64,000 nt of DNA. Origin: Liberiplasma sp046541015. Its GTDB lineage: Bacteria > Bacillota_I > Bacilli_A > Izemoplasmatales > Izemoplasmataceae. The notes below the pieces were generated by a model. That model ran no database searches, was not told the DNA's origin, and saw only the letters and a program-made list of their open reading frames with translations. Location: assembly GCA_046541015.1 (NCBI GenBank), contig JBKHEA010000005.1:1-64000 (forward strand). The letters are read 5' to 3'. Position 1 is the first letter of the stretch. Every line of letters begins with the position of its first letter. Made by a program: the position numbers and the translations under genes. Positions 7,530-16,276 of the stretch are shown piece by piece.

Positions 7530-10500
7530 GACTTTCACTTCTTTCTTTTATCGTTTTTTTAATGGTTGGAAGTAGATTTATGTAATCATTAACAACTTTT
7601 TTTAATGCTTTATATAAAATGGACGCTTCTTCTTTGGTATCTTTAGAAAACTCCATAATTTCTTGACAAATCACAGCCCCTTTAGCTAAGCCTACGGTTG
7701 AACAAGACCCTTTAATCGTATGTGCATGATAAAGGATTTGATCATAATCTAATGTTTTAATGCTTTTATTTAAACTTTCAAGCTGACTATGAATAAGCTT
7801 TTCAAAAGTTTCAAGCGTATAAAGAATTAAATCATATTGATAATCAAAGCGTTCCATTAAAGTATCTAAGTCTTTATCCATGCTTATTTCTTTTGGCTGA
7901 TAATCTAACATGCTTAAAAGTTTATCGACATGCACAGGTTTTAATAAAATATCGCTAAAAGGATTATCACTATCTAAATTTAATTGATGTTTTGTGTATG
8001 CGGTTAGGGCAATGAGTTTGATATTTTTACAGTAGTTTTTTAAAATGTGCGCAAGTTCAAGGCCACTCATGCCTGGCAAATTAATATCAATGATTCCTGT
8101 TTCAAAACCGGATAATTCTACTTCTAAAACACTTTCTGCAGAATCAAATGAAACAACATCGTAGTGATAATGTGATAAGATTTTTTCTAAGGTTTTACGG
8201 TTAATCTCATCATCTTCTACTAGTAAAATTTTCTTTTGGCTTTGAAGTGGATTATGTTTTTTATCGGATTTAGTTAGTGCCTTATGTAACGATTTTAATG
8301 CATAAGGGATTTTTATTGCTTCATTAATTAAGGTTTTATCGGTGCGGATAGTGGTTTCATATAAACTAATAATCTTATTTAAGTGGTGTCGGTCAAGGTG
8401 GGTTAACGTTTGATTGAGTGTTATCATTGCTTCATCATTAAACCATGGTTCATAAATAATAACTGGCGCAGTTTTATACGTATGCGTTAGGCGGTGTAGT
8501 TCAAGGATTTTAACAAGATATATTTCTTCTGTAAAATGGCTTAACTTATCTTTTAGTTCATGATAATTTTCATCTTGAATCACTAAGATAATTGGTGAAG
8601 CGATGCCTTCATAAGTGATATTATCTCCTAATTTTGTCCAAAATTCAAAAGAAAATGTACTTCCAACGCCTTTTTCACTATGGATTTTAAGTTCAGAATT
8701 TACTAAGGTTAAGGTTTCTTTTACAATGCTTAAACCAAGTCCAGAGCCTTCTTCTTTTAACGATTTAGAAGCTTCTGTGCGGTAATATTTTTCTTGAAGT
8801 TTTTCTTTTTCACTTTCTGTAAAACCAATGCCTTCATCCTTTACACTTACGAGTATTTTGGCATGGGTTTTATTCATTTCTAAGACTTTAGTTTCTAAAG
8901 TAATCGTCCCTTTTAGTGAATATTTAATGGCATTTGTAATTAAGTTATAAAGGACTTTATTCATTTTTTTATCATCTATATAAATTAAGTGATTAAGACT
9001 ATGATCAAAATCAAAATGGAACGCTAAGCCTTTTTGGTAAGCTAAGGTGTGTTGAACATCTAAGACTTTAATCATTAAGGCTTCTAAATCTACATAGCTT
9101 CTTTTGACTTCTAAGTTTGTGGTGCTTAAAGTGATCGATTCAATGCCTTCAGTAATTAACATATTAATCGTTTCAATCGCTGCATTAGCGGTATTAGAAT
9201 AGGTGATGATATCACTTTTAGGCGAAGCTTCTTTAATTAAATAAAGTAAATTAGAAATCCCGTTGAGTGGATTTTTTATTTCATGGGCTAATTCTTTTAA
9301 AAAGCTTAGTTTGTACTGATTTGCTTTTTCAACGGCTAGTTTTGATTGAATAACTAAATCATCTTTTGCTTTTTTAAGTAATAGATTAGTCAGGATTTCA
9401 GATGAAAATAGTAAAATATCCATTTCTTTTTGATTCCACTCGCGTTTACTTGATGTATCATCAAAACCTAAAAACCCTAAACAAGAATCTTCATGACTTA
9501 ATGGGACAGTGATGATACTTTTAATATCTTGACTAGATAAAGTATCATAAAGCACACTTTCATGATCTAAGGCATCAACGTCTTTGATATGGACAATACG
9601 TTTTTGGGTATGAAGATCAACCCAGTTATGTAAATAATCACTAATCGGATGATATTGATGGTTCATAATTTCTTGGCTAATCCCATTTTTTACCCATTCG
9701 TACTTATACTCAACCAAGTTTTGATCGAAATGATATAAAAAGATATATGCACGATCACTATCTGTATATTCACCGATAGTTTTTAAAAACTCTATAATCG
9801 TTTCATCTTCTTTACCAAAGGGAACGTTGATATATTTTGTCGCAAGTTTTCCTAAAAGTTGTTGAAATCCTTGATAATCTTCTAAGGCTTTTCTTTGCGA
9901 TTCATAATCGGTGATATCTCGGCTAATAGAAATAATCCCTAAAGGGTTATGATCGCGGTCAAAGACTGGCGTACGAATAGAATCAATCGTTAAATAGCCT
10001 TTGGGTGTATACATTTTAACTTTTTTTCGGATGGCTTTTTTCTTATCAATGACTTCTTGATCAAGTGCTTTTACAATTTTAGCATCTTTAAGCGGATAGA
10101 CTTCATCAATGTGCTTCCCTTCAATTGAAGTGAGTTGTTCTTGATAGTAAAGCCGCGCTTCTTTATTGACAAGGCGGTAAACCCCGCTCATATCTTTAAA
10201 GGCAATCAAATCTGGAATCGCATCAATAAATACTTTAGTAAAGCTTTCTTCAATCCCAATCATAGAGTTTACATAATCGACTTCATTGCGTTTACTGCCC
10301 TCAAAATATAAATAAGTCGCAAACTGAATTAACTGCATAAAAAAGTCTAAATCTTGTTCAGTTAACGTATCTTTTGCCTTTAAAATAAACCCGCTTTGAT
10401 TAGAGATTTTTAAAAGATATAGATGGCTATCTTGATCAAGGGTTGTAACTTTATTATCTGAAAATTCTTCATAATCTTTAAGCACCGTACGATCAAAAAA

Positions 10501-10680
10501 AGGCGTGACTGGATAGATGTTCATATGATCTTCTGTTTTATATAAATAACAAATATCTTCTACATATTCTGTATTTTTAAGTTCTTCTAAAAATGCATTC
10601 ATCGCATCGAATACACGTTTATTATTAGAATAAAATTTTATCAGTGTCTCTAACACTTGATAGGGGAATGCTTTTTTCAT
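7522..10680 (-). CDS. Hybrid sensor histidine kinase (PAS-GAF-HisKA-HATPase-pseudoREC-REC-HPt)
   Basis: This 1052-residue protein has no obvious membrane helix and is probably cytoplasmic. In order: an N-terminal region (1-140, possibly GAF-like), PAS (about 145-260, ending RDITDYESQR), GAF (about 275-430), HisKA with ELAHEIKNP (His near 466), HATPase with NLITNAIKYS, DEGIGF and GSGLGLSIV, a second-receiver-like segment lacking acceptor residues, an intact receiver (LLVEDDEINR, IIDINLPGMSG, LLKPV) and HPt with HAHTIKGSCSTVG. The layout predicts an internal His-Asp-His relay on to the adjacent OmpR-type regulator. The start is ATG 10680 behind AAGAGGTG. Confidence 0.92.
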   Translation of the reverse strand: MKKAFPYQVLETLIKFYSNNKRVFDAMNAFLEELKNTEYVEDICYLYKTEDHMNIYPVTPFFDRTVLKDYEEFSDNKVTTLDQDSHLYLLKISNQSGFILKAKDTLTEQDLDFFMQLIQFATYLYFEGSKRNEVDYVNSMIGIEESFTKVFIDAIPDLIAFKDMSGVYRLVNKEARLYYQEQLTSIEGKHIDEVYPLKDAKIVKALDQEVIDKKKAIRKKVKMYTPKGYLTIDSIRTPVFDRDHNPLGIISISRDITDYESQRKALEDYQGFQQLLGKLATKYINVPFGKEDETIIEFLKTIGEYTDSDRAYIFLYHFDQNLVEYKYEWVKNGISQEIMNHQYHPISDYLHNWVDLHTQKRIVHIKDVDALDHESVLYDTLSSQDIKSIITVPLSHEDSCLGFLGFDDTSSKREWNQKEMDILLFSSEILTNLLLKKAKDDLVIQSKLAVEKANQYKLSFLKELAHEIKNPLNGISNLLYLIKEASPKSDIITYSNTANAAIETINMLITEGIESITLSTTNLEVKRSYVDLEALMIKVLDVQHTLAYQKGLAFHFDFDHSLNHLIYIDDKKMNKVLYNLITNAIKYSLKGTITLETKVLEMNKTHAKILVSVKDEGIGFTESEKEKLQEKYYRTEASKSLKEEGSGLGLSIVKETLTLVNSELKIHSEKGVGSTFSFEFWTKLGDNITYEGIASPIILVIQDENYHELKDKLSHFTEEIYLVKILELHRLTHTYKTAPVIIYEPWFNDEAMITLNQTLTHLDRHHLNKIISLYETTIRTDKTLINEAIKIPYALKSLHKALTKSDKKHNPLQSQKKILLVEDDEINRKTLEKILSHYHYDVVSFDSAESVLEVELSGFETGIIDINLPGMSGLELAHILKNYCKNIKLIALTAYTKHQLNLDSDNPFSDILLKPVHVDKLLSMLDYQPKEISMDKDLDTLMERFDYQYDLILYTLETFEKLIHSQLESLNKSIKTLDYDQILYHAHTIKGSCSTVGLAKGAVICQEIMEFSKDTKEEASILYKALKKVVNDYINLLPTIKKTIKERSESHD

Positions 10681-10786
10681 AAAAACACCTCTTCGTAACA
10701 TATTATTATACTAAATGTTTAAAATATTTAATACCTCTGATGCATTTATTCAATAAACCTTTATAATTTTGTAATATTTTCGTAAT

Positions 10787-10811
10787 AAAAAACAAGCAAT
10801 ATTTGCTTGTT
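10787..10811 (-). terminator. Terminator of the PH-domain gene
   Basis: AACAAGCAA and TTGCTTGTT form a 9-base stem with a 3-base loop that touches the stop codon. T residues follow on the minus strand. Confidence 0.75.
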
Positions 10812-11287
10812 TAGTGTTTATCTAAGCTTTTCATCATCTCAATGTGTAAGGCTTCTTGAAAGTTTTCTATCTTACTTATACTTTCTAAATCGACTTTGCT
10901 ATTACCACTTGTCATGATTTTCATATCACCATAGCCTAAAAAACGGGCAAGTTTTCCTCTGTTGACCTCAACTTGTACAACTTGATGAAGTAATACCATA
11001 ATTCTAGTTTCGATACTACCATAACTTCTGTAAATGATTAAACGGTGATTAGTTAGATCAATTTTTTCTCGCTTAAAGCCAAATAGACGCCCTAAAAACA
11101 TAAGGAAGTATAAGCCAGCTAATCCTAATCCTAAATATAACACTTCACCATATTCAGGTAAAACAAAAGGAATGATTAAGGCTAAAATCATGATAAGTAA
11201 GTAAATAAGCATTGGTTTTTTCGCTAAAAATCCAAGCGCAACCCATCTTGATGTCTTTGCGGTTAATACAGTTTCTTCTAATTTCAT
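10811..11287 (-). CDS. Membrane protein with bacterial PH (bPH2/YdbS-like) domain
   Basis: The protein has 158 residues from ATG 11287 behind AAGGAGGCGG. Two membrane helices (about 26-45 and 50-68) are followed by a small beta-rich domain starting IDLTNHRLIIYRSYGSIETR, with VEVNRGKLARFLGYGDMKI. This is the arrangement of bPH2 proteins such as YdbS. The function of these domains is poorly known. A TATAAT at 11308-11313 (minus strand) suggests a promoter of its own, separate from the antiporter operon ending at 11334. Confidence 0.7.
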   Translation of the reverse strand: MKLEETVLTAKTSRWVALGFLAKKPMLIYLLIMILALIIPFVLPEYGEVLYLGLGLAGLYFLMFLGRLFGFKREKIDLTNHRLIIYRSYGSIETRIMVLLHQVVQVEVNRGKLARFLGYGDMKIMTSGNSKVDLESISKIENFQEALHIEMMKSLDKH

Positions 11288-11333
11288 CAAACCGCCTCCT
11301 TAACCTTATTATACCAACTTTTTAGATAAAGTT

Positions 11334-12935
11334 TTAGATAAAGATAAAATAAACAATCATCGTTGCAATATAAAGCATAAATAAATAATTAGCGGATTCA
11401 AAACTAACTTTATAATTACGAATCGCTTGAACAATTTTTCCGTCTTTTTCAATTACGAGTTTATAAAAACTTAATCCGATTGTTAAAGCTGCAATGTAAT
11501 CATAAAAAGCTTCTAAATTAATGGTAAATTTACTTAAATCAATCCCAAAGAATCCGTTACTAAAAGGAATATAAAAATTTCCTAATAAAACACACGCAAA
11601 CGCTAGAAGCATTAAACTTAAGTTTTCAGTATAAGGTTTGACGCGAACCGTCATCGTGCGTGGACCAAAGAAGATTTGACTCATCTTTATAAAACTCGTC
11701 GCTGTCCCAATATTAACAATAAAGAGTATCCAGTATTTATACCCAGTATCACTGATACCATATTTAATGATTTGTTTGCTGATAAACCCATTAAATAGTG
11801 GCGCACCTGTAATACTAAGCATCCCAACAATCATAAAAATACTAACAACGGGCATCGCTTTAAAAACGCCGCGTATTTCTTTAACTTTCTTTGTTTTATA
11901 GATTTTGACAATAACGCCAGCCGCTAAAAAGAGTAAACTCTTAAATAAGGCATGGTTAAAGATATGCAGTAAGCCCCCATAAAAAGTGGTTGCATCTTTG
12001 CTTGCTAAGCCCATCATGACAATCCCAATTTGACTGATGGTATGGTAAGCCAAAATTTGTTTGATATCTTTTTGACTTAGCGCAAACATGACCCCTAATG
12101 TCGCGGTTGCTGCCCCAACAAAAAAGAAAAAGTCATAGTAGTTAATCTGCGCTAAACTAAACATATCATTTATTCTTATAAATAAATAAAGACCACCCTT
12201 AACCACCAACCCACTAAGCAAAGCACTCATTGCACTTTGTGCAACCCCGTGCGCTTTAGGTAACCACGTAAAAACAGGAAATAATGCTGCTTTAACACTA
12301 ATGCCACCAATCATTAAAACATAGGCAAACTTAATGACAAATTCATCATCAAGTGTTTCCATTAATTCAGAAATCAAACGTATGTTAATGGTTCCAAACA
12401 CATTATAAAGTAAGATAATCCCAATTAAAAACATGAGCACGCCACTCGTATTTAATAAAAGATAGTAAATCGCAGCGCGAAAAGACTCTCCAAACTTTTT
12501 AAAAGCAATCAAAATCGCCACAATAATGGTTGTTAACTCTACAAACACAAACATATTAAATAAATCATTCGTTTGTAATAACCCTAAAAAGACGCCTTCT
12601 AAAAAGAGTAAAAAGAATAAAAAATTATGGTCTGTATCCTTAGTATCAAAGGTATAAACTAATACCATCCACCAAGAAAAAATCGCTAAAAAGATAAAAC
12701 TAAAACTAAGCGAATCGTTATAAAAACTAATCCCAACATCATCGCGCCAACCACCAAAGATAAAATAGGTATCCGTAAAATCCAAACGATAATGCTGATA
12801 ATAAATAATCGCTAAAATGGTAATCGCTAACTGCGCAATAAGGGCTAAATAATTAATATGTTTATTTTTAAAAATATAGATAAATAAACTGGTAAAAACA
12901 GGAATAAAAATTATATAAACCGGGATAAACAGCAT
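11334..12935 (-). CDS. mrpD: Mrp antiporter subunit D (NuoM/N-like)
   Basis: The 533-residue protein has about 14 membrane helices of the proton-channel family shared with complex I. The conserved Glu in MFVFVELTT, the Lys/His residues in KAALFPVFTWLPKAH, and IFNHALFKSLLFL in a later helix match MrpD. It is the last gene of the operon, and its ATG overlaps the mrpC stop as TAATG. Because the operon has no full-length MrpA, this is the only large ion-conducting subunit encoded here. Confidence 0.92.
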   Translation of the reverse strand: MLFIPVYIIFIPVFTSLFIYIFKNKHINYLALIAQLAITILAIIYYQHYRLDFTDTYFIFGGWRDDVGISFYNDSLSFSFIFLAIFSWWMVLVYTFDTKDTDHNFLFFLLFLEGVFLGLLQTNDLFNMFVFVELTTIIVAILIAFKKFGESFRAAIYYLLLNTSGVLMFLIGIILLYNVFGTINIRLISELMETLDDEFVIKFAYVLMIGGISVKAALFPVFTWLPKAHGVAQSAMSALLSGLVVKGGLYLFIRINDMFSLAQINYYDFFFFVGAATATLGVMFALSQKDIKQILAYHTISQIGIVMMGLASKDATTFYGGLLHIFNHALFKSLLFLAAGVIVKIYKTKKVKEIRGVFKAMPVVSIFMIVGMLSITGAPLFNGFISKQIIKYGISDTGYKYWILFIVNIGTATSFIKMSQIFFGPRTMTVRVKPYTENLSLMLLAFACVLLGNFYIPFSNGFFGIDLSKFTINLEAFYDYIAALTIGLSFYKLVIEKDGKIVQAIRNYKVSFESANYLFMLYIATMIVYFIFI

Positions 12936-13270
12936 TATTTGCCACTCTCCCTATCTAAAACTTCAATCCATTCAAGACTGCCATAATGATGAAATACTTT
13001 AATCGCAAGCATCAAAGAAAGTGCTGTAACGGTTGAACCAATTACAATTGTTGTAATCATAAGGGCATGAGGAATAGGGTCAGCAATCGCCACTAACGTA
13101 TCGCCAATGACTGGAATGGTTCCACCATCTAAATTACCTAAATTTAAAAATAGTAAAATAACCCCAGATTCAATAATCGTTACACAAAATATACTTTTAA
13201 TGATATTCGAACTCGTACTAAGTCCATAAAACCCGATCAATATCACAATAAAGGTTAAAATTGGATTCAT
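12935..13270 (-). CDS. mrpC: Mrp antiporter subunit C (NuoK-like)
   Basis: The 111-residue protein has three helices. The middle one carries the NuoK-type Glu in VTIIESGVILLFLN, followed by DPIPHALMITTIVIGSTVTAL, the MrpC signature. The start is ATG 13270, which overlaps the stop of the upstream gene as TAATG, with GGGAGGAAG before it. It packs next to MrpD in known Mrp structures. Confidence 0.92.
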   Translation of the reverse strand: MNPILTFIVILIGFYGLSTSSNIIKSIFCVTIIESGVILLFLNLGNLDGGTIPVIGDTLVAIADPIPHALMITTIVIGSTVTALSLMLAIKVFHHYGSLEWIEVLDRESGK

Positions 13271-13962
13271 TATCTTCCCTCCTTTAAAAATGCTGTAAAG
13301 ATAGTCCATAGTCCAAGGGCAACTTTAAACCCAACGAGTATATTTAAAACAACCAAATAAATCGCTTTTAAATCCGTTGATGTACTTAAATAAAACGGAT
13401 TAGTAAAAAAGGCACCACGTGTAAATATACTAAATGAAGCAATCACTAAAATACTTAAATAAAGGATCTTTTCAGCAGTAACAATCAAGGCGATATTGGT
13501 TTCTTTTTCACTATCAATATAATATAAAATCAAAACCGCAGTTGCAACAATCGCTCCACCTTGAAACCCACCACCTGGTGAAATATGCCCATTAATAATG
13601 ACATAAAACCCAAACGTTAACATCAAAGGATAAACGAGCCTTGCGAAGGTAATAAATAAATCTGGGGTTTTATATTTATCTAACATAAACTTAGCATTTT
13701 TTTCTTCAACATCATGCTTACTAATCCAAATAACCCCACTCACCGCAATCAGTAAAATCCCGGCTTCAAACAATGAATCAAATAAACGATAATCTAGTAA
13801 AATCGCTGTAACGATATTTCTAGAGCCCGTCTCTTGATAGGCAAACGCCGCAAAATATTCTTTTAAGGTTGTATTATATAAGCGTTCTATATCTTGCATC
13901 GAAAGAATAAAACTTACAAACATGATACTTAAAAGACCAATTAAAAATAATCGCTTACTCAC
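13270..13962 (-). CDS. mrpB: MrpA C-terminal helices fused to MrpB
   Basis: The start is GTG 13962, which overlaps the upstream stop in GTGAGTAA, the same 8-base overlap used elsewhere in the window. Residues 1-90 resemble the MbhE-like C-terminal part of MrpA (GSRNIVTAILLDYRLFDSLFEAGIL). Residues 105-225 are MrpB with the diagnostic GHISPGGGFQGGAI. Archaeal Mbh-type clusters often encode the first part as a separate gene. Here both are one 230-residue protein. Confidence 0.88.
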   Translation of the reverse strand: MSKRLFLIGLLSIMFVSFILSMQDIERLYNTTLKEYFAAFAYQETGSRNIVTAILLDYRLFDSLFEAGILLIAVSGVIWISKHDVEEKNAKFMLDKYKTPDLFITFARLVYPLMLTFGFYVIINGHISPGGGFQGGAIVATAVLILYYIDSEKETNIALIVTAEKILYLSILVIASFSIFTRGAFFTNPFYLSTSTDLKAIYLVVLNILVGFKVALGLWTIFTAFLKEGR

Positions 13963-14533
13963 CAAAATCACGATCCTTAAACTTAATGACTTCGATATTA
14001 TCATAATCTTTAGCCATTTGTTCGAGTTTGGTTAATAAGACATTCGATGCTTTGCCTTTTAATTGATATTTTCCTGTTTCTTGATCTTTAGAAACGATTA
14101 AATCAACATTGGTTTGTTCACAGACAATTTGTTCACGTCCCTTACCAATTTGGCATAGACGTGCATCATTTGTGATATTTAACTCTAAATGATAATAATC
14201 ACTAAAACGTTTCAATAAAATATAGCCAATCCCTGTAAAGTTTCCATCATCAATAATAAAGTTATCCATCGCTTTATCTAAAATGATAAACTCTCTTTGT
14301 CTAGAAATACTAATAACATAAATCAACGGGATAATCGCACTCCCAATCGCAACTTCAGCAATCGCAACATCCGGTGCTTTATTGATTACATATAAGCTTG
14401 CAGTAATTAAACTAAACACAGTAATCAAGATAATAATGGTACCATTATTTTTATGAGCTATAATGCTTATAGCCATAATAATTAATAGAATTTGTAACGC
14501 ATAAGCGGTGAGTTCTAAAAATAAATTATCCAT
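13955..14533 (-). CDS. MrpA C-terminal (DUF4040/MbhD-like) subunit with extra soluble domain
   Basis: The 192-residue protein has three helices (about 5-85) ending in the DUF4040 signature APDVAIAEVAIGSAIIPLIYV. About 105 hydrophilic residues follow, with a YYHLELNI strand, two Cys, CEQTNVDLIVSKD and an amphipathic helix. DUF4040 proteins usually end soon after the helices, so this domain is an addition, perhaps a regulatory or small-molecule-binding unit. The start is taken as ATG 14533 (8-base overlap with mrpG); ATG 14542 is also possible. Confidence 0.8.
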   Translation of the reverse strand: MDNLFLELTAYALQILLIIMAISIIAHKNNGTIIILITVFSLITASLYVINKAPDVAIAEVAIGSAIIPLIYVISISRQREFIILDKAMDNFIIDDGNFTGIGYILLKRFSDYYHLELNITNDARLCQIGKGREQIVCEQTNVDLIVSKDQETGKYQLKGKASNVLLTKLEQMAKDYDNIEVIKFKDRDFGE

Positions 14534-14876
14534 ATAACTCATCTCGCTTTCTTTTTTCACTTTCAAGTTTATCTTTATGATAAACCCGTTTAATTTCAAC
14601 CCCACTCAAATAAGCACTACGGATATTAACATGGGAGCTAATTGGACTAGTAATTAATAAAAAGCCAATTAGTAAAAGAAAGCGAATCACATAAGAATAA
14701 CTCGTAATATTTAAAAGCAGTAAGGCAAGAATAATCGTTAAACTTGCCACCGTATCAATCGTTGCACTACTTAAAATACGCGCATAAACATTTTTTAATT
14801 TAAAAACCGCAACCATACCAAATATAAGAAAAATCCATGACATGATTAACATCAAAATCACTAAGATATCGATCAT
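14526..14876 (-). CDS. mrpG: Mrp antiporter subunit G
   Basis: The 116-residue protein has three helices and the MrpG motif VYARILSSATIDTVAS in the loop after helix 1, then LITSPISSHVNIRSAY. Its ATG overlaps the mrpF stop by four bases. MrpG is a small structural subunit of the antiporter. Confidence 0.92.
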   Translation of the reverse strand: MIDILVILMLIMSWIFLIFGMVAVFKLKNVYARILSSATIDTVASLTIILALLLLNITSYSYVIRFLLLIGFLLITSPISSHVNIRSAYLSGVEIKRVYHKDKLESEKRKRDELYG

Positions 14877-15148
14877 TTCTCTCTACCTCCTGTCATGATG
14901 TATTTAGATAACAAAGTAATCGTTAAAAACCCAACAATCCCATAAGCAATCGCTATATCTAAAATCAGTTCACTTTTTTCCCAAATCGCAAAAACAACCA
15001 TAAATAAAACGGTTTTAGCACTAATTAAATTAATCATTAATAATCGGTCCCAAATCGTAGGTCCAATGATTAAACGAATAAAACTCACCAAAATCGCTAA
15101 AATGATTAAAAAGAGGGTTGTAACTAAGAAAAAATCAATGAGTGTCAT
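14873..15148 (-). CDS. mrpF: Mrp antiporter subunit F
   Basis: The 91-residue protein has three helices and the MrpF signature FIRLIIGPTIWDRLLMINLI, then LDIAIAYGIVGFLT. The Asp in WDR and the Asp in LLDIA-type sequence are the conserved charged residues of the family. It has 4-base overlaps with mrpE and mrpG. Confidence 0.92.
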   Translation of the reverse strand: MTLIDFFLVTTLFLIILAILVSFIRLIIGPTIWDRLLMINLISAKTVLFMVVFAIWEKSELILDIAIAYGIVGFLTITLLSKYIMTGGREK

Positions 15149-15651
15149 AACTTATCCTCCTTTTTTTGTTTCAACAAACGTTCAAAACTTTCTCTAATGG
15201 GACGTTCTAACTCTTCAGCAGGTGTATCTGGTTTTGCGAGGGTCATGACTGTAATGACATGATTTTTTGTATCTGTATCAATGGTAATGGTTCCAGGCGT
15301 TAAGGTAATTGAATTCGAAATAATCCCTACTAAGACAGGATCATCAACATCTAATTCCATATCAAAAATGACGGGTTCATAATGGTGTCTTAATAAGTTA
15401 TAGACATAATAAAAGCTTGCCTTATAAATTTCTTTAAATAAAAACCCAATATAAATAACTAAACGTCTAACTTTAATGCCCCCATATAAATACCCTTCTT
15501 CATCATATAAAACATTATAGGTTGCAATCGTCACTGCTAAACAAATAAATATACCGGCAATAATCGTTTCAATACGGAAGTTTTGAGCAAGTAAAAACCA
15601 AAAGATTAAAACGATAAAAAATAGTTTATATCGACTTATTAAATATCTCAT
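15145..15651 (-). CDS. mrpE: Mrp antiporter subunit E
   Basis: The 168-residue protein has two N-terminal helices, a third segment (KEIYKASFYYVYNLL), and the diagnostic SNSITLTPGTITID in the cytoplasmic domain. It opens the antiporter part of the operon, nine bases after the NUDIX gene. The operon order E-F-G-A'-B-C-D is that of Mbh/group-2-like Mrp modules, not the usual A-B-C-D-E-F-G. Confidence 0.92.
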   Translation of the reverse strand: MRYLISRYKLFFIVLIFWFLLAQNFRIETIIAGIFICLAVTIATYNVLYDEEGYLYGGIKVRRLVIYIGFLFKEIYKASFYYVYNLLRHHYEPVIFDMELDVDDPVLVGIISNSITLTPGTITIDTDTKNHVITVMTLAKPDTPAEELERPIRESFERLLKQKKEDKL

Positions 15652-15660
15652 AGTGACCTC

Positions 15661-16197
15661 CTAATCTAAAAACTTTTGACCCATAAGTAAAGCAATCACG
15701 GTTTTTGAATCTTTAATTGTGCCATCATAAACAGCCTTTAACGCTTCTTGATAAGGCATGATGATGACTTCAGTAAATTCATCTAAATCACCAGTAAGGG
15801 GGTTTTCTTTTAGCGTACAATCTTTTGCGAGATATAAATCAATCGCTTCATCAGAATAACCAATTGCACTATAAAACGTTGTCATATACGTGAAATTTTC
15901 ACTAACATAAGCGGTTTCTTCTTCTAACTCACGGCGTGCACAAACTAAGCCGTCTTCTTCTTTAAAATCTTTTTTCCCCGCTGGAATTTCAAGGGTATAA
16001 TCGTTAATCGCATAACGAAACTGTTTAACAAGGATAACTTCTTTTGTTTTCGTTAAAGCGAGCACACTACTTGCGCCAATGTGATTAACAATTAAACGTT
16101 TGCTTAATGATCCATTTTCTAAACGAATATCATCTTTATAAATTGATGCAAAGTCGCCTTCATAAATCACTTGTCGTAATTGTTTAAATTCTTTCAT
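15661..16197 (-). CDS. nudF: ADP-ribose pyrophosphatase (NUDIX)
   Basis: The protein has 178 residues from ATG 16197 behind GAAGGTGAAAATT. The NUDIX box is complete (GKKDFKEEDGLVCARRELEEETAY) and is preceded by VKQFRYAINDYTLEIPAG, typical of ADP-ribose pyrophosphatases. Expected products are AMP and ribose 5-phosphate. It is the first gene of the Mrp transcript, with promoter at 16224-16252. A link between ADP-ribose clean-up and Na+/H+ exchange is not obvious. Confidence 0.87.
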   Translation of the reverse strand: MKEFKQLRQVIYEGDFASIYKDDIRLENGSLSKRLIVNHIGASSVLALTKTKEVILVKQFRYAINDYTLEIPAGKKDFKEEDGLVCARRELEEETAYVSENFTYMTTFYSAIGYSDEAIDLYLAKDCTLKENPLTGDLDEFTEVIIMPYQEALKAVYDGTIKDSKTVIALLMGQKFLD

Positions 16198-16223
16198 AAT
16201 TTTCACCTTCAAGTCTTTTTATT

Positions 16224-16252
16224 ATTGTATCATAAAGTTATAACTTTGATAA
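16224..16252 (-). promoter_or_regulatory. Promoter of the nudF-mrp operon
   Basis: On the minus strand TTATCA (16252-16247) and TACAAT (16229-16224) are 17 bases apart, about 27 bases before the nudF start. Confidence 0.55.
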
Positions 16253-16256
16253 TCAA

Positions 16257-16276
16257 AAAAAGCCATTAATGGCTTT
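16257..16276 (-). terminator. Terminator of the split permease genes
   Basis: AAAGCCATTAATGGCTTT is a palindrome overlapping the stop at 16275. A T run follows on the minus strand. Confidence 0.75.
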
